A stretch of 64,000 nucleotides of DNA from assembly GCF_963668475.1 (NCBI RefSeq), contig NZ_OY764544.1, forward strand, positions 3,343,986 through 3,407,985, written 5' to 3'. The notes below the pieces were generated by a model. That model was not told where the DNA came from, did not search any database, and saw only the letters and a list, made by a program, of their open reading frames with translations. Position 1 is the stretch's first letter. Each line of letters begins with the position of its first letter. Positions 27,329 to 35,687 of this stretch are shown one piece after another. The DNA comes from an uncultured Methanospirillum sp. (GTDB lineage Archaea; Halobacteriota; Methanomicrobia; Methanomicrobiales; Methanospirillaceae). Made by a program: the position numbers and the translations under genes.

Positions 27329-28414
27329 ATGTCATATATCGAAAACCGCAAGGGTTGGTTTCTGGTCATGTCAGGTCTTATTATTATCCTGATGACCTTC
27401 TGTATCGCACCTGGTAGCGCCTCTCCCCAGCTTCCCTGTGAATTCTATGGAACCGCAACAAACGGAGGAACTCCGGTTGCTGTCGGAACTGAGATCACCG
27501 CATATGTGAACGGTGTGAAACAGGGAAGTATCAGGATCAAGGAGACCGGTAAGTACGGTGGCACAGGAACCTTTGATGAGCGCCTGATCGTTCTCTCCGG
27601 AGAGAATGACTTCTCTGGTGGTGCTCCGATGATCACGTTCAAGATCGGAGACACCGTGACAGATCAGTCGGTTCAATACACCCCTGGAACCAGCGCCGAG
27701 ATGGCTCTGACAACCGGAGGATCTCCAGTTGTTGTCAAGCCGGGCGCAGGCTCTCAGCCTTCGTCCCAGACTCCAACTGTGATAACTCCTATGCAGGCAC
27801 AGCCGGTCACCCCGGCCACCTCCAGTGCAGTTCCAGTTCAGGCAGCAGCCCCGGTAGTTACAACTGCACCTGTCTCGATGATGCAGGCCGCATCAGTACC
27901 TTCAAGCCCGGTTCAGGCAGCTCCTGTTATTACCGCTGTACCGACTGCAGCAGTTCCTGCATCTTCAGGTTCACCGACGATCCTTTCGATCTCAACCCAG
28001 GTCCCGGTGAACATCAGTTCAGCAACCGCTGTTCCCGCAGTCACCATGGTACCGGTTAATGCAACATCTGTCAAGACCGTTGCTCCGGTTATGACCACTG
28101 CCCCGACAGCAGTCCCGACTGCATCAGGTTCAGCTTCGATCCTTTCGGTCTCAACCCAGGTCCCGGTGAACAACACCTCTACAACCTCTGTTCAGAAGAC
28201 CGAAAATCAGACATCAGTCCCTGTTGTGACCTCAGCACCTGTCGTTCCTGTAAAAACTGCAGCCCCGGTTGCGGTTGTCACACCTGCAAATAGTAACCAG
28301 ACCAATGTCACAGCGAATTCAAGTTCATCTACTTCGAATCTCTCAACTTCATCTGCTCCAGCAACTACCACAACAACAGTTTCATTCCCGTCAGGTCAGA
28401 CTATCAACAAGTAA
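27329..28414 (+). CDS. Exported FYGTV-module protein with long Thr/Pro/Val/Ser-rich tail
   Basis: A 361-residue secreted protein. Signal peptide: about residues 13-31. One FYGTV module (about 34-125, LPCEFYGTATNGG...MITFKIGD) is closely related to the first module of the upstream protein (24643). The remaining ~230 residues are low complexity (Ala, Pro, Thr, Val, Ser), with repeated phrases such as SILSVSTQVPVN and APVVTTAPV. This looks like a cell-wall spanning or O-glycosylated stalk. It ends ...FPSGQTINK without a membrane helix. The DNA repeat near 27959-28040 and 28123-28180 supports internal duplication. Its role in the envelope is inferred from position and composition. Confidence 0.72.
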   Translation: MSYIENRKGWFLVMSGLIIILMTFCIAPGSASPQLPCEFYGTATNGGTPVAVGTEITAYVNGVKQGSIRIKETGKYGGTGTFDERLIVLSGENDFSGGAPMITFKIGDTVTDQSVQYTPGTSAEMALTTGGSPVVVKPGAGSQPSSQTPTVITPMQAQPVTPATSSAVPVQAAAPVVTTAPVSMMQAASVPSSPVQAAPVITAVPTAAVPASSGSPTILSISTQVPVNISSATAVPAVTMVPVNATSVKTVAPVMTTAPTAVPTASGSASILSVSTQVPVNNTSTTSVQKTENQTSVPVVTSAPVVPVKTAAPVAVVTPANSNQTNVTANSSSSTSNLSTSSAPATTTTTVSFPSGQTINK

Positions 28415-28433
28415 CAAGAACCTGATATCGTTC

Positions 28434-28440
28434 TTTTTTT
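28434..28440 (+). terminator. T7 tract closing the surface-protein block
   Basis: Seven T lie 20 bases past the stop of the last surface gene, before the convergent RLI gene. Confidence 0.45.
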
Positions 28441-28500
28441 CTGATTTGAAAACGCGAGTCTGTTGTTATGCTAACGTTGGCTTTCTTTTTCTTCAGCCTG

Positions 28501-28507
28501 AAAAAAA
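28501..28507 (-). terminator. T7 tract (minus strand) after RLI
   Basis: Seven A on the + strand, read as seven T eleven bases past the RLI stop codon on the minus strand. It probably terminates the RLI transcript. Confidence 0.4.
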
Positions 28508-28517
28508 GTGAACCCGA

Positions 28518-30287
28518 TTAATTCTCAGGGTCCTGGTAGTAGTATTCGCCCCTGGCGATCTGATCGCGGTCGAGGAATGATCCCGGCTTGTTTATCCGGG
28601 GCCGTCCGCTCTTGTCACGTCTGAAAGTTACATTCAATTCGTTCAGGAACTTGTTCATTCCTTCACGCATGTTAAACGGTCCGGTTGCACGACCTTCGAT
28701 CCCCGGGGTTCCTTCAAAGACGAGCAGACGTTCACTGATGATATCGATAACATAGATGTCGTGGTCGATCACCAGCACTGCAGCCTCTTTGCCCTCGATC
28801 TGCTGCCTGAATACCTTGGTCAGTTTCATTCGCTGCTCTACATCAAGGTGGGCACTCGGCTCATCAAGCACATAGAGGTCAGCATCCCGAGAGAGACAGA
28901 CCGCGATCGAGACCCTCTGAAGTTCACCACCCGAGAGAGTGCTTAACGGTGACTGGAGGATCGGTTCTAGTGAGAGGGGTTCGATGATATCATGCTGGTA
29001 TCTGCCAGAGTCAAAGGCCTTTGTGATCTGTCGAAGAGTGAACTCTACCGTATCGGTCGAATCGGCCTTGACATACTGGGGTTTGTAAGAGATCCTTACT
29101 GTATCGATCATCTCCCCGGTATCGGGTTTTACAGCTCCTGCTAGAAGCTGGGCGAATGTCGATTTTCCGATACCATTTGCACCGACCACTCCGATCACTT
29201 CACCTGCCCTAATGTCACCGCCGTTCACCTGAAGTGAGAACCGGTCAAACTTCTTAGACATCGGTGGGATCTTCATCAACTGGCTCTTCTTAGCACCTTC
29301 ATCGTGGGTCCTGATCTCGAAGGTGACCGGATAATCCCGAATCCTGACGTTCTCTTCTGCAAGGAACCCATCAAGATACTGGTTGATACCGATCCTCACT
29401 CCTTTCGGTCTGGTGATGATACCAAAGACTGCAGGTTTACCGTATGCCACATGCACAGTGTCGGCGAGCATGTCAAGGATCGCGATGTCATGCTCTATAA
29501 GCACGATAGGCTTCTCTTCTGCAAGCTCTCTGATCACCTGCGCAGCAGCCATCCGCTGATGAATATCAAGGAATGGTGTTATCTCATCAAGGAAGTAGAA
29601 GTCTGCCTCGCGGGCAAGGGCAGCGGTGAGTGCAACCCGCTGGAGTTCACCACCCGAAAGGAGTTTGATGTTCTGGTCAAGAATGCCGGTAAGGGAGAGC
29701 CTCTCGATATAATGTGAGAGCATCCCTCGTTCATCAGTTGTTTTCAGGAGATCCCTGACCACTCCATCGAATACCTTGGGAATGACATCGATGTACTGAG
29801 GCTTGACCGATACCTTTACGTCGCCTTTTGAGAGTAACTGGAGGTATTCAAAGAGTTCAGTCCCGGTGTACTTCTTCAGGATAGTGTCCCATCTGGCCTC
29901 TTCATCGAAAAATCCCATGTTCGGGATGAGCTGGCCTGAGAGGATCTTTACCGAGGTTGACTTACCGATACCGTTTGCGCCGAGTACACCGGTGACCTTC
30001 CCCTGGATAGGAGCAGGCATTCCGTACAGCACGAAGCTGTTCGGCCCGTACCGGTGTGTAGGATATTCAAGTTCCTCGGGCAGCGTGATGATATCGATGG
30101 CCTCAAAGGGACATTTTTTTACACAGATACCGCACCCGACACAGAGTTCCTCAGAGATGAGAGCCTTCCCTTCTTCATCAAGGGCGATGGTCTCATCCCC
30201 GGTTCTTACACGGGGACAGTAAAGGATACATTCGCTGCCACATTTGCGGGAGTGACAGCGATCTTTATGAACTACCGCAATTCGCAT
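28518..30287 (-). CDS. rli: Ribosome recycling ATPase RLI/ABCE1
   Basis: 589 residues, full length for ABCE1. This ATPase splits ribosomes after termination or rescue, together with aRF1 or pelota. The N-terminal ferredoxin-like domain has both 4Fe-4S ligand sets (Cys11, 16, 20, 24 and Cys49, 52, 55, 59). The twin ABC domains show Walker A GANGIGKST at 103-111 and 369-377 and signatures LSGGELQR at about 210 and 451. The hinge region between and after the domains is present. The small membrane protein gene at 30294-30662 lies six bases upstream on the same strand, and NFACT and pelota genes sit just beyond in the opposite direction. The assignment is secure. Confidence 0.97.
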   Translation of the reverse strand: MRIAVVHKDRCHSRKCGSECILYCPRVRTGDETIALDEEGKALISEELCVGCGICVKKCPFEAIDIITLPEELEYPTHRYGPNSFVLYGMPAPIQGKVTGVLGANGIGKSTSVKILSGQLIPNMGFFDEEARWDTILKKYTGTELFEYLQLLSKGDVKVSVKPQYIDVIPKVFDGVVRDLLKTTDERGMLSHYIERLSLTGILDQNIKLLSGGELQRVALTAALAREADFYFLDEITPFLDIHQRMAAAQVIRELAEEKPIVLIEHDIAILDMLADTVHVAYGKPAVFGIITRPKGVRIGINQYLDGFLAEENVRIRDYPVTFEIRTHDEGAKKSQLMKIPPMSKKFDRFSLQVNGGDIRAGEVIGVVGANGIGKSTFAQLLAGAVKPDTGEMIDTVRISYKPQYVKADSTDTVEFTLRQITKAFDSGRYQHDIIEPLSLEPILQSPLSTLSGGELQRVSIAVCLSRDADLYVLDEPSAHLDVEQRMKLTKVFRQQIEGKEAAVLVIDHDIYVIDIISERLLVFEGTPGIEGRATGPFNMREGMNKFLNELNVTFRRDKSGRPRINKPGSFLDRDQIARGEYYYQDPEN

Positions 30288-30293
30288 ATGTTA

Positions 30294-30662
30294 TCAGGCT
30301 GCCTTCAAGGCAGTGCCGGTGAGGAGGATCGTCCAGGTCACGAACCAGAATGAAAAAGTCATAAAACCCTGGTAGAACCAGTCTTTCTTTTCGAGGGTGT
30401 ACCGAAGTCTCAATGCCATGAAGATATGTTTCTGGATCATGATGGCAGCGATGAGAACAAGGATAGCAAATACTCCCGAGCCTGACCCGGCTGAGTTGGT
30501 TGCCATTCCTTCAAAGAAAAAGCAGATGAGGCCAGCGAAGAATCCTGCGACAACAGCAATTATAGTCCGGATAATGCGCCCGGTATAGTCGTCAGGTTCA
30601 GGAACGGACGCAGGCGCGGCATCAACAGATTCTGGAGCAGTCTGAAGCGATTCTTCCGTCAT
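30294..30662 (-). CDS. Small membrane protein, possibly EMC6-like
   Basis: About 122 residues from ATG 30662 (a GTG at 30674 is possible). A Glu/Ala/Pro-rich cytoplasmic head is followed by about three membrane helices (IIRTIIAVVAGFFAGLICFFF, FAILVLIAAIMIQ, and GFMTFSFWFVTWTILLTG near the end). Size, helix layout and the DWFYQGFMTF...FVTWTILL end recall the archaeal proteins annotated as EMC6-like, relatives of a subunit of the ER membrane protein insertion complex. This is recognition from memory, not a search result. It is six bases upstream of RLI and surely co-transcribed with it, which hints at a link between ribosomes and membrane insertion. Confidence 0.55.
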   Translation of the reverse strand: MTEESLQTAPESVDAAPASVPEPDDYTGRIIRTIIAVVAGFFAGLICFFFEGMATNSAGSGSGVFAILVLIAAIMIQKHIFMALRLRYTLEKKDWFYQGFMTFSFWFVTWTILLTGTALKAA

Positions 30663-30720
30663 TCGGGTACCCACTTGTCCTACTTTTTTAGTCTTGAGTC
30701 CATATGTAAGTTAGTATTAT

Positions 30721-32616
30721 ATGGCAACTCAGCAGGGCATGAGTGGGGTGGATCTCGTAGCGGTAACTGCCGAGTTGCGGCGATTATTACCGCTCTGGGT
30801 CCACAAGGTCTACCTCGGAGAGGACCGGATTGCAGCCATCCGGATGAATACCAAGGAGCGGGAGAAGCGGACACTTCTGATCGAGCCGGGACGAAGGCTT
30901 CACCTTGTTCCTGAAGTACCGGAGTTTCCGATCATCCCCCCGGCATTTGCTATGCTGCTGCGCAAATTTCTGGCAGGAGGCAGAATCCTTGACATCAGAC
31001 AGCGAGGACTGCAGCGGACAGTCATCATCGATATTCAGAAGTCTGATCAGGTCTACCACCTGATCATCGAGGTCTTCGACATCGGCAATATCATCCTCTG
31101 CAACGAGGATTACACAATTGCCCAACCGCTGACCAGGCAGAAGTTCAAGGACCGCGATGTGCTTCCCGGGATTGTCTACTCGTTTCCACCGCCTGATGTC
31201 AGTCTGCAGACCCGTGATGAGTACATCGCCATGCTCAAGGCAGACGATCGTGATATCGTCAGGGCACTTGCAGTTGGATCATTCCTGGGTGGGATGTATG
31301 CTGAACAGGTATGCAGGACTGCCGGTATCCCGAAGGAGACACCTGCCGCAGAAGCCGACGGCGGGGTCGTGTATGATGCGATTCATGCCCTTCTTGAGGA
31401 AGCACAGGAACATCCGGCAGCGGTTATCACAAAAAGCGGCTGTCATCCGGTGATCACAGCCGACCCGACTCTGCAGGGTCCCTTCCCGACATTCAGCGAT
31501 GCACTGGTCGTCTACTATCCGAAGAAGGTACGAGAGGTAAAAGAGGCAAGGCCGAAGATCTCTCGTGAAGAACGGATACGGCGCCAGCAGGAAGAGTCTG
31601 TCAAAAAGTTCGAGCGGCAGATCAAGCGGTACGAAGAGATCGTCGAGAAGATCTATGAAGAGTACTCCTTTGTTCAGGAAGTGATCAACACCCTGGGTAC
31701 TGCAGCAAAGAGGAAATCCTGGCAGGAGATCGAGGATATTCTCAAGGCTGACAATTCAGGTGTCGGGACGCGGATAAAGCAGGTCTATCCAGCCGAGGCA
31801 GCAGTGGATCTTGATCTCGGGGCCATAGTAAAGATCTTTGTTCATGAGACCGTGGAGCAGAATGCTGGACGGAACTACGATCAGATCAAGAAGTTCAAGA
31901 AGAAACTGACCGGTGCCAGGGCTGCGATGGAACGGCAGATCCAGCAGCCGGTCAGAAAGGCTGCCGGCTATGTCAAACCAAAGAACAAATGGTTCCACCG
32001 GTTCCGCTGGTTCTATACTTCTGATGGCGTCCTTGTCATCGGCGGCCGTGATGCCGGTCAGAACGAGGATCTCGTGAAGAAATACCTGGAAGGCGGAGAC
32101 ACCTTTCTCCATGCCGACATTCACGGGGCCAGTGTGATCGTTGTAAAAGGAAAGACCGAACATTGGGATGAGGTCTCCCGGTTTGCTGCAGCCTACTCGG
32201 GTGCCTGGAGATCCGGATTCGGTACCGCTGATGTCTATGCAGCACGACCTGACCAGGTCTCAAAGACGGCTGAGTCAGGAGAATATCTCTCACGTGGTTC
32301 GTTCGTGGTCAGGGGTGAGAGACAGTGGTTTAAGTCTGTTCCCCTTGAGGTTGCGATTGGCCTACAGAAGAAACCTGAAACCCGGATCATCGGAGGGCCA
32401 GCTTCTGCCGTGCAGAACCGTGCCGAACTGTTCCTGCTCCTGACACCGGGAACCTTTGAACCAAATGATGTGGCAAAGAAAGTTGTCAGGGTGCTTCGCG
32501 ACCGCCTTCCTGAGTCAGAACAGAAGGCACTCAAGTTTGCACTCAACACCGAGTCAATTGCAGCCTTTGTTCCGCCAGGCGGATCTGATATCAGGGAAGA
32601 GACGAAATCAGGCTGA
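30721..32616 (+). CDS. NFACT family protein (archaeal Rqc2/RqcH/NEMF homologue)
   Basis: 631 residues with the full NFACT plan. The NFACT-N domain (MSGVDLVAVTAELR...KVYL...FAMLLRKFL) comes first, then helix-hairpin-helix and long charged coiled-coil regions (about 270-330, EERIRRQQEESVKKFERQIK), and NFACT-R near 420-530 (WFYTSDGVLVIGGRDAGQNE, FLHADIHGAS). Family members bind split 50S/60S subunits carrying stalled peptidyl-tRNA and, in bacteria and eukaryotes, add C-terminal tails that mark the chain for decay. The gene lies 12 bases upstream of pelota and is divergent from RLI, so the locus gathers the ribosome-rescue machinery. An internal ATG at 30739 (MSGVDLV) is an alternative start. Confidence 0.93.
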   Translation: MATQQGMSGVDLVAVTAELRRLLPLWVHKVYLGEDRIAAIRMNTKEREKRTLLIEPGRRLHLVPEVPEFPIIPPAFAMLLRKFLAGGRILDIRQRGLQRTVIIDIQKSDQVYHLIIEVFDIGNIILCNEDYTIAQPLTRQKFKDRDVLPGIVYSFPPPDVSLQTRDEYIAMLKADDRDIVRALAVGSFLGGMYAEQVCRTAGIPKETPAAEADGGVVYDAIHALLEEAQEHPAAVITKSGCHPVITADPTLQGPFPTFSDALVVYYPKKVREVKEARPKISREERIRRQQEESVKKFERQIKRYEEIVEKIYEEYSFVQEVINTLGTAAKRKSWQEIEDILKADNSGVGTRIKQVYPAEAAVDLDLGAIVKIFVHETVEQNAGRNYDQIKKFKKKLTGARAAMERQIQQPVRKAAGYVKPKNKWFHRFRWFYTSDGVLVIGGRDAGQNEDLVKKYLEGGDTFLHADIHGASVIVVKGKTEHWDEVSRFAAAYSGAWRSGFGTADVYAARPDQVSKTAESGEYLSRGSFVVRGERQWFKSVPLEVAIGLQKKPETRIIGGPASAVQNRAELFLLLTPGTFEPNDVAKKVVRVLRDRLPESEQKALKFALNTESIAAFVPPGGSDIREETKSG

Positions 32617-32628
32617 AATGAGAGGGGT

Positions 32629-33654
32629 ATGAAGGCTGATATCGGTGAACTCCAGCGCTCATTCGGGGAGATCAAACTCTTTCCCGAGTCATCAGACGAT
32701 CTCTGGCATCTGAAACACCTGGTGGTCCCGGGCTGTCTTGTCTTTGCAACAACACTCCGGAGTGTTGAAGGAGCAACCGACAAGTTGAGGCCTGAGAAGC
32801 AGGAGAAGCGACCAGTGCGGCTTGGCATCAGAGTAGAACAGGTCGAGTTCCATGAGTATGCGATCCGGCTGCGGGTCTTCGGAATCATCGAGCAGGGGGT
32901 AGACGAGGGCTCACATCATACCCTGAACCTGGAGCCCGGATATGAGATATCGGTGATCAGAACCTGGCACCAGGCAGACCTTGACCGGATCGACCGTGCT
33001 GTGAAGAGTGCAGGCGCTGAAGCGGTACATATCCTGGCGATTGAGGAGGGTGATGCCGAGCTCTACCGGATGCACAGTTACGGCCCGAGGCTGATCTTCT
33101 CGCTCACAGCCGGGAGCGGAAAAGGGATGGAGTGCAGCACGAGGCAGGATCTCTACGATGCTGTCTGTGCAGTGCTTGAGCCGGTGACCGGACCACTCGT
33201 CGTCGCCGGTCCCGGGTTCATCAAAGAGGATTTTGCACGGCGCCTCAAATCCCTGCAACCAAGCCGTGCCGGTGCAGTGCTGGTCATCGAGACTCGCCGG
33301 AGCGGCAGGGGAGCAGTCCAGGAGGTGATCGGGCAGGGTGTGCTTGAAAAGCTCACTGGTGATCTGCAGCTTGCACGTGAGGTCAGGTTCCTTGACGAGC
33401 TCATGGCACGGATCGCGAAAGGCGAGCCTGTAGCATATGGAGAACTGGAGGTCTCTGACGCTGTGAAGTTCGGGGCTGCCGAGACCCTGCTCATTGCAGA
33501 TACCGGTCTTCATATCCCCTCCGTGATTACACTCGTCACCGAGGCTGAAGCGATGCGGGCTGATGTTGTTATCCTCTCGACAGAGTTTGAACCCGGTCAG
33601 CGGCTTGAGAAACTAGGTGGAGTAGCAGCCCTGCTCAGGTACCCGATTTCGTAA
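32629..33654 (+). CDS. pelA: mRNA surveillance protein pelota (Dom34)
   Basis: 341 residues, normal for archaeal pelota. This eRF1-like factor, with aEF1A, enters the empty A site of stalled ribosomes and, with ABCE1, splits them. The N-terminal Sm-like domain (LWHLKHLVVPGCLVFATTLR...RLGIRVEQVEFHEYAIRLRV) is followed by a central domain (GAEAVHILAIEEGDAELY, LVVAGPGFIKEDFARRL) and the C-terminal domain ending ETLLIADTGLH...VVILSTEFEPGQRLEKLGGVAALLRY. The gene has a purine-rich ribosome site (GAGAGGGGT) and follows NFACT by 12 bases, so the two are co-transcribed. Confidence 0.96.
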   Translation: MKADIGELQRSFGEIKLFPESSDDLWHLKHLVVPGCLVFATTLRSVEGATDKLRPEKQEKRPVRLGIRVEQVEFHEYAIRLRVFGIIEQGVDEGSHHTLNLEPGYEISVIRTWHQADLDRIDRAVKSAGAEAVHILAIEEGDAELYRMHSYGPRLIFSLTAGSGKGMECSTRQDLYDAVCAVLEPVTGPLVVAGPGFIKEDFARRLKSLQPSRAGAVLVIETRRSGRGAVQEVIGQGVLEKLTGDLQLAREVRFLDELMARIAKGEPVAYGELEVSDAVKFGAAETLLIADTGLHIPSVITLVTEAEAMRADVVILSTEFEPGQRLEKLGGVAALLRYPIS

Positions 33655-33682
33655 CCTGCGCTACTCTGATTCAACCTGCTGA

Positions 33683-34474
33683 TCAGAACGAGAGCACCAG
33701 TTCGACCGGGCAGTGATCAGATCCCATCACGTCGCTGCGGATCAGCGATGTTTCTACGTTCTCTCTCATCCGTTCGTTCACAAAGAAGTAGTCGATACGC
33801 CAGCCGACATTGCGTGACCGTGCTCTGGTCTTGTAGTCCCACCAGGTGTAATGGCCTCCTTCTGATTCAAAGAGCCTGAAGGTGTCGATGAACCCTGCGT
33901 CTACGAGGAGGTCGAGCCATCTGCGTTCTACCGGGAGAAACCCGGATACACTCTCATTCTCTTTCGGCCTTGCGAGATCGATTGGGTGATGGGCGGTGTT
34001 GACATCCCCACAGATGACAATTCGCTCTCCTGCCGCATCTCGTTCCCTGATATGATTCAGAAATGCATCATAGAACCTGAGTTTGAATACAAGCCGCTCC
34101 TCTGATGCTCCTCCGTTTGGGAAGTAGATCGTATACAGGGTGAACTCGGGGTACCTTGCGATGATCGTCCTCCCCTCGTGGTCAAACTCATCGGCACCGA
34201 ACCCGTACGAGGTCTCCTCAGGTTCTCTCCTTGAATAGAGCGCAACCCCGCTGTATCCCTTCCGCTCTGCCGGGTTCAGATAAAAGAAAAAGTCACCGAT
34301 CCGCCCGAGACCTGCCGGGAGGCTCTTCGCATCAACCTTGGTCTCCTGCAGACCACAGATGTCAGGCTGGTCATGGAGCAGAAAGTCCGGAAATGTTCTG
34401 CCATCAAGAACCTCCTTGCCTGCTATTGCACGCAGGCCATTCACGTTCCATGAAAGGATCCTGTACCTTGTCAT
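33683..34474 (-). CDS. xth: Exodeoxyribonuclease III / AP endonuclease
   Basis: 263 residues of the exonuclease III family (EEP fold), which cuts DNA at abasic sites and trims 3' ends during base-excision repair. Motifs are complete: LSWNVNGLRA at the N-terminus, QETK for metal binding, the GYSGVALYSR loop, GDVNTAH for the catalytic Asp/Asn, and the GWRIDYFFV...SDHCPVEL end with the catalytic Asp-His. Length is typical. It stands 28 bases from the convergent pelota gene; the TIM-barrel gene 36 bases upstream may share its transcript. Confidence 0.95.
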   Translation of the reverse strand: MTRYRILSWNVNGLRAIAGKEVLDGRTFPDFLLHDQPDICGLQETKVDAKSLPAGLGRIGDFFFYLNPAERKGYSGVALYSRREPEETSYGFGADEFDHEGRTIIARYPEFTLYTIYFPNGGASEERLVFKLRFYDAFLNHIRERDAAGERIVICGDVNTAHHPIDLARPKENESVSGFLPVERRWLDLLVDAGFIDTFRLFESEGGHYTWWDYKTRARSRNVGWRIDYFFVNERMRENVETSLIRSDVMGSDHCPVELVLSF

Positions 34475-34510
34475 TGTTCTCCACTGACCGGGTGGGATGC
34501 TGACTGGTAG

Positions 34511-35233
34511 TTATCCGATACCAAACTCCCTGAGTGCCCTGACACTATTATAGGCCCCCCGGTAGGTCGGGACATCCACAACTCCCTGGGCACCGTGGGC
34601 ATACATCGCAGTAGCAATTGTGCTGAAGTTGATCGATCCCTGACCCACCTCCTGGTGATCTTCGGAGATCCCCTTACAGTCGTAGAGGTACATGTACCTG
34701 CTCGCTCCGTCATGCAGAAATTGCGGGAGACATCCGTTTGCATGGGCATGCCCGATATCAAGGGCAAGGGGGACCTGACTGACCATCCCGAGGTCTTCGG
34801 GCGTTCTGAGCAGGTACTTCGACCACCTGCCGGTGTTCCTGATAAGGAACCTGACCCCGTACTCATCGGCAGCCTGGATCAGATCCCTGCTTGACCGTGA
34901 GAGCTGCTTGCGTGCCTGTGCAAATTCTGAAGAGGACGTCAGGTATCCGGGGTTCACGATGACATCAGCGTTCACCTCGGCAGCAAATGTGAACCGTTCG
35001 ACGACCACGGCTACCGATGCCTGCCTGACCGGTTCAAGAATACTTGACAGGTTGATGTCAAGCTGTGGCAGACGTATCGAGTACCGGTACGGAAACGACT
35101 CAAGAAGACTTACCGAGGGGATGCGATGAGCTCCCCCGTCAATAATCTCGACTCCCCTGGTAAGCGATCCCAGATTCTCAAGCGTAACCTCAAGCGGAGA
35201 ATCTTTTAAACAACGGGTGGATATCCAGAGCAT
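34511..35233 (-). CDS. Sugar phosphate isomerase/epimerase-like TIM-barrel protein
   Basis: 240 residues resembling the xylose isomerase-like / endonuclease IV TIM-barrel family (AP_endonuc_2). Visible strand-end signatures include RGVEIIDGG, FTFAAEVNADVIVNPGYL, GVRFLIRNTG, LALDIGHAHANG, YLYDCKG and GVVDVPTYRG. These supply the His/Asp/Glu ligands expected for a metal site, although the canonical Glu at the fourth strand is not obvious (it appears as Arg-Asn-Thr). The substrate cannot be told. It lies 36 bases upstream of the exonuclease III gene on the same strand, so a repair-related role is conceivable but only a guess. Confidence 0.7.
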   Translation of the reverse strand: MLWISTRCLKDSPLEVTLENLGSLTRGVEIIDGGAHRIPSVSLLESFPYRYSIRLPQLDINLSSILEPVRQASVAVVVERFTFAAEVNADVIVNPGYLTSSSEFAQARKQLSRSSRDLIQAADEYGVRFLIRNTGRWSKYLLRTPEDLGMVSQVPLALDIGHAHANGCLPQFLHDGASRYMYLYDCKGISEDHQEVGQGSINFSTIATAMYAHGAQGVVDVPTYRGAYNSVRALREFGIG

Positions 35234-35395
35234 GATCTAAACAGGTATCAGACCGGGTGACTGCCCTCCGAGTACCTTTCTCCTGAGGGTGTATGTGATC
35301 TCCAGGTATCAATCTGTTTCGTAATTATTCTGCCAGAGGTGTCTGGGGATCCTATACCGTATCTTTTTTCCATACTGATCTGCAACATAATACAC

Positions 35396-35587
35396 ATGGC
35401 AGTAAATAAGGACTCAACCATTCTTGAGGTTCTTCAGGCAAACCCTGACGCCGGAGCGGTCTTTGCACGATTTGGCATGGGCTGCGTCGGATGTGCGATC
35501 AGCCGTGGCGAGACTGTCAGCGAGGCTGCTGCTGCTCACGGTATTCCTCTCTCAGATCTTCTCAGTGCCCTCGGTATCGAGGCATAA
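35396..35587 (+). CDS. DUF1858 small redox-disulfide protein
   Basis: 63 residues from ATG 35396 (the frame is open further upstream but that part is not protein-like). The sequence KDSTILEVLQANPDAG...RFGMGCVGC...ETVSEAAAAHGI matches the DUF1858 / hybrid-cluster-protein-associated family, whose members carry a CxxC pair (here GCVGC) thought to be redox active. It faces away from the TIM-barrel gene across a 160-base gap and is followed by a T7 tract, so it is a single-gene unit. Its partner is unknown. Confidence 0.88.
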   Translation: MAVNKDSTILEVLQANPDAGAVFARFGMGCVGCAISRGETVSEAAAAHGIPLSDLLSALGIEA

Positions 35588-35590
35588 TTC

Positions 35591-35597
35591 TTTTTTT
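35591..35597 (+). terminator. T7 tract after DUF1858 gene
   Basis: Seven T begin three bases past the stop codon, consistent with archaeal termination of this short transcript. Confidence 0.4.
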
Positions 35598-35687
35598 AAG
35601 CTCCTCACATCTGGCACTCGAAATTACATTCCTAAAAACTCAGTCAGTATCCTGACTCTATGCGGAAAAAAAGGAGTATCGGTATTC

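Noticed and set aside
27780..28400. Possible CRISPR-like or VNTR array in the repetitive tail of the 27329 gene
   Set aside because: The repeats are codon-level Thr/Pro/Val phrases of uneven length without constant spacers; they are low-complexity coding sequence.
32235..32888. 217-codon minus-strand frame across the NFACT-pelota junction
   Set aside because: It lies across two solid conserved genes and is Ser/Arg-rich noise.
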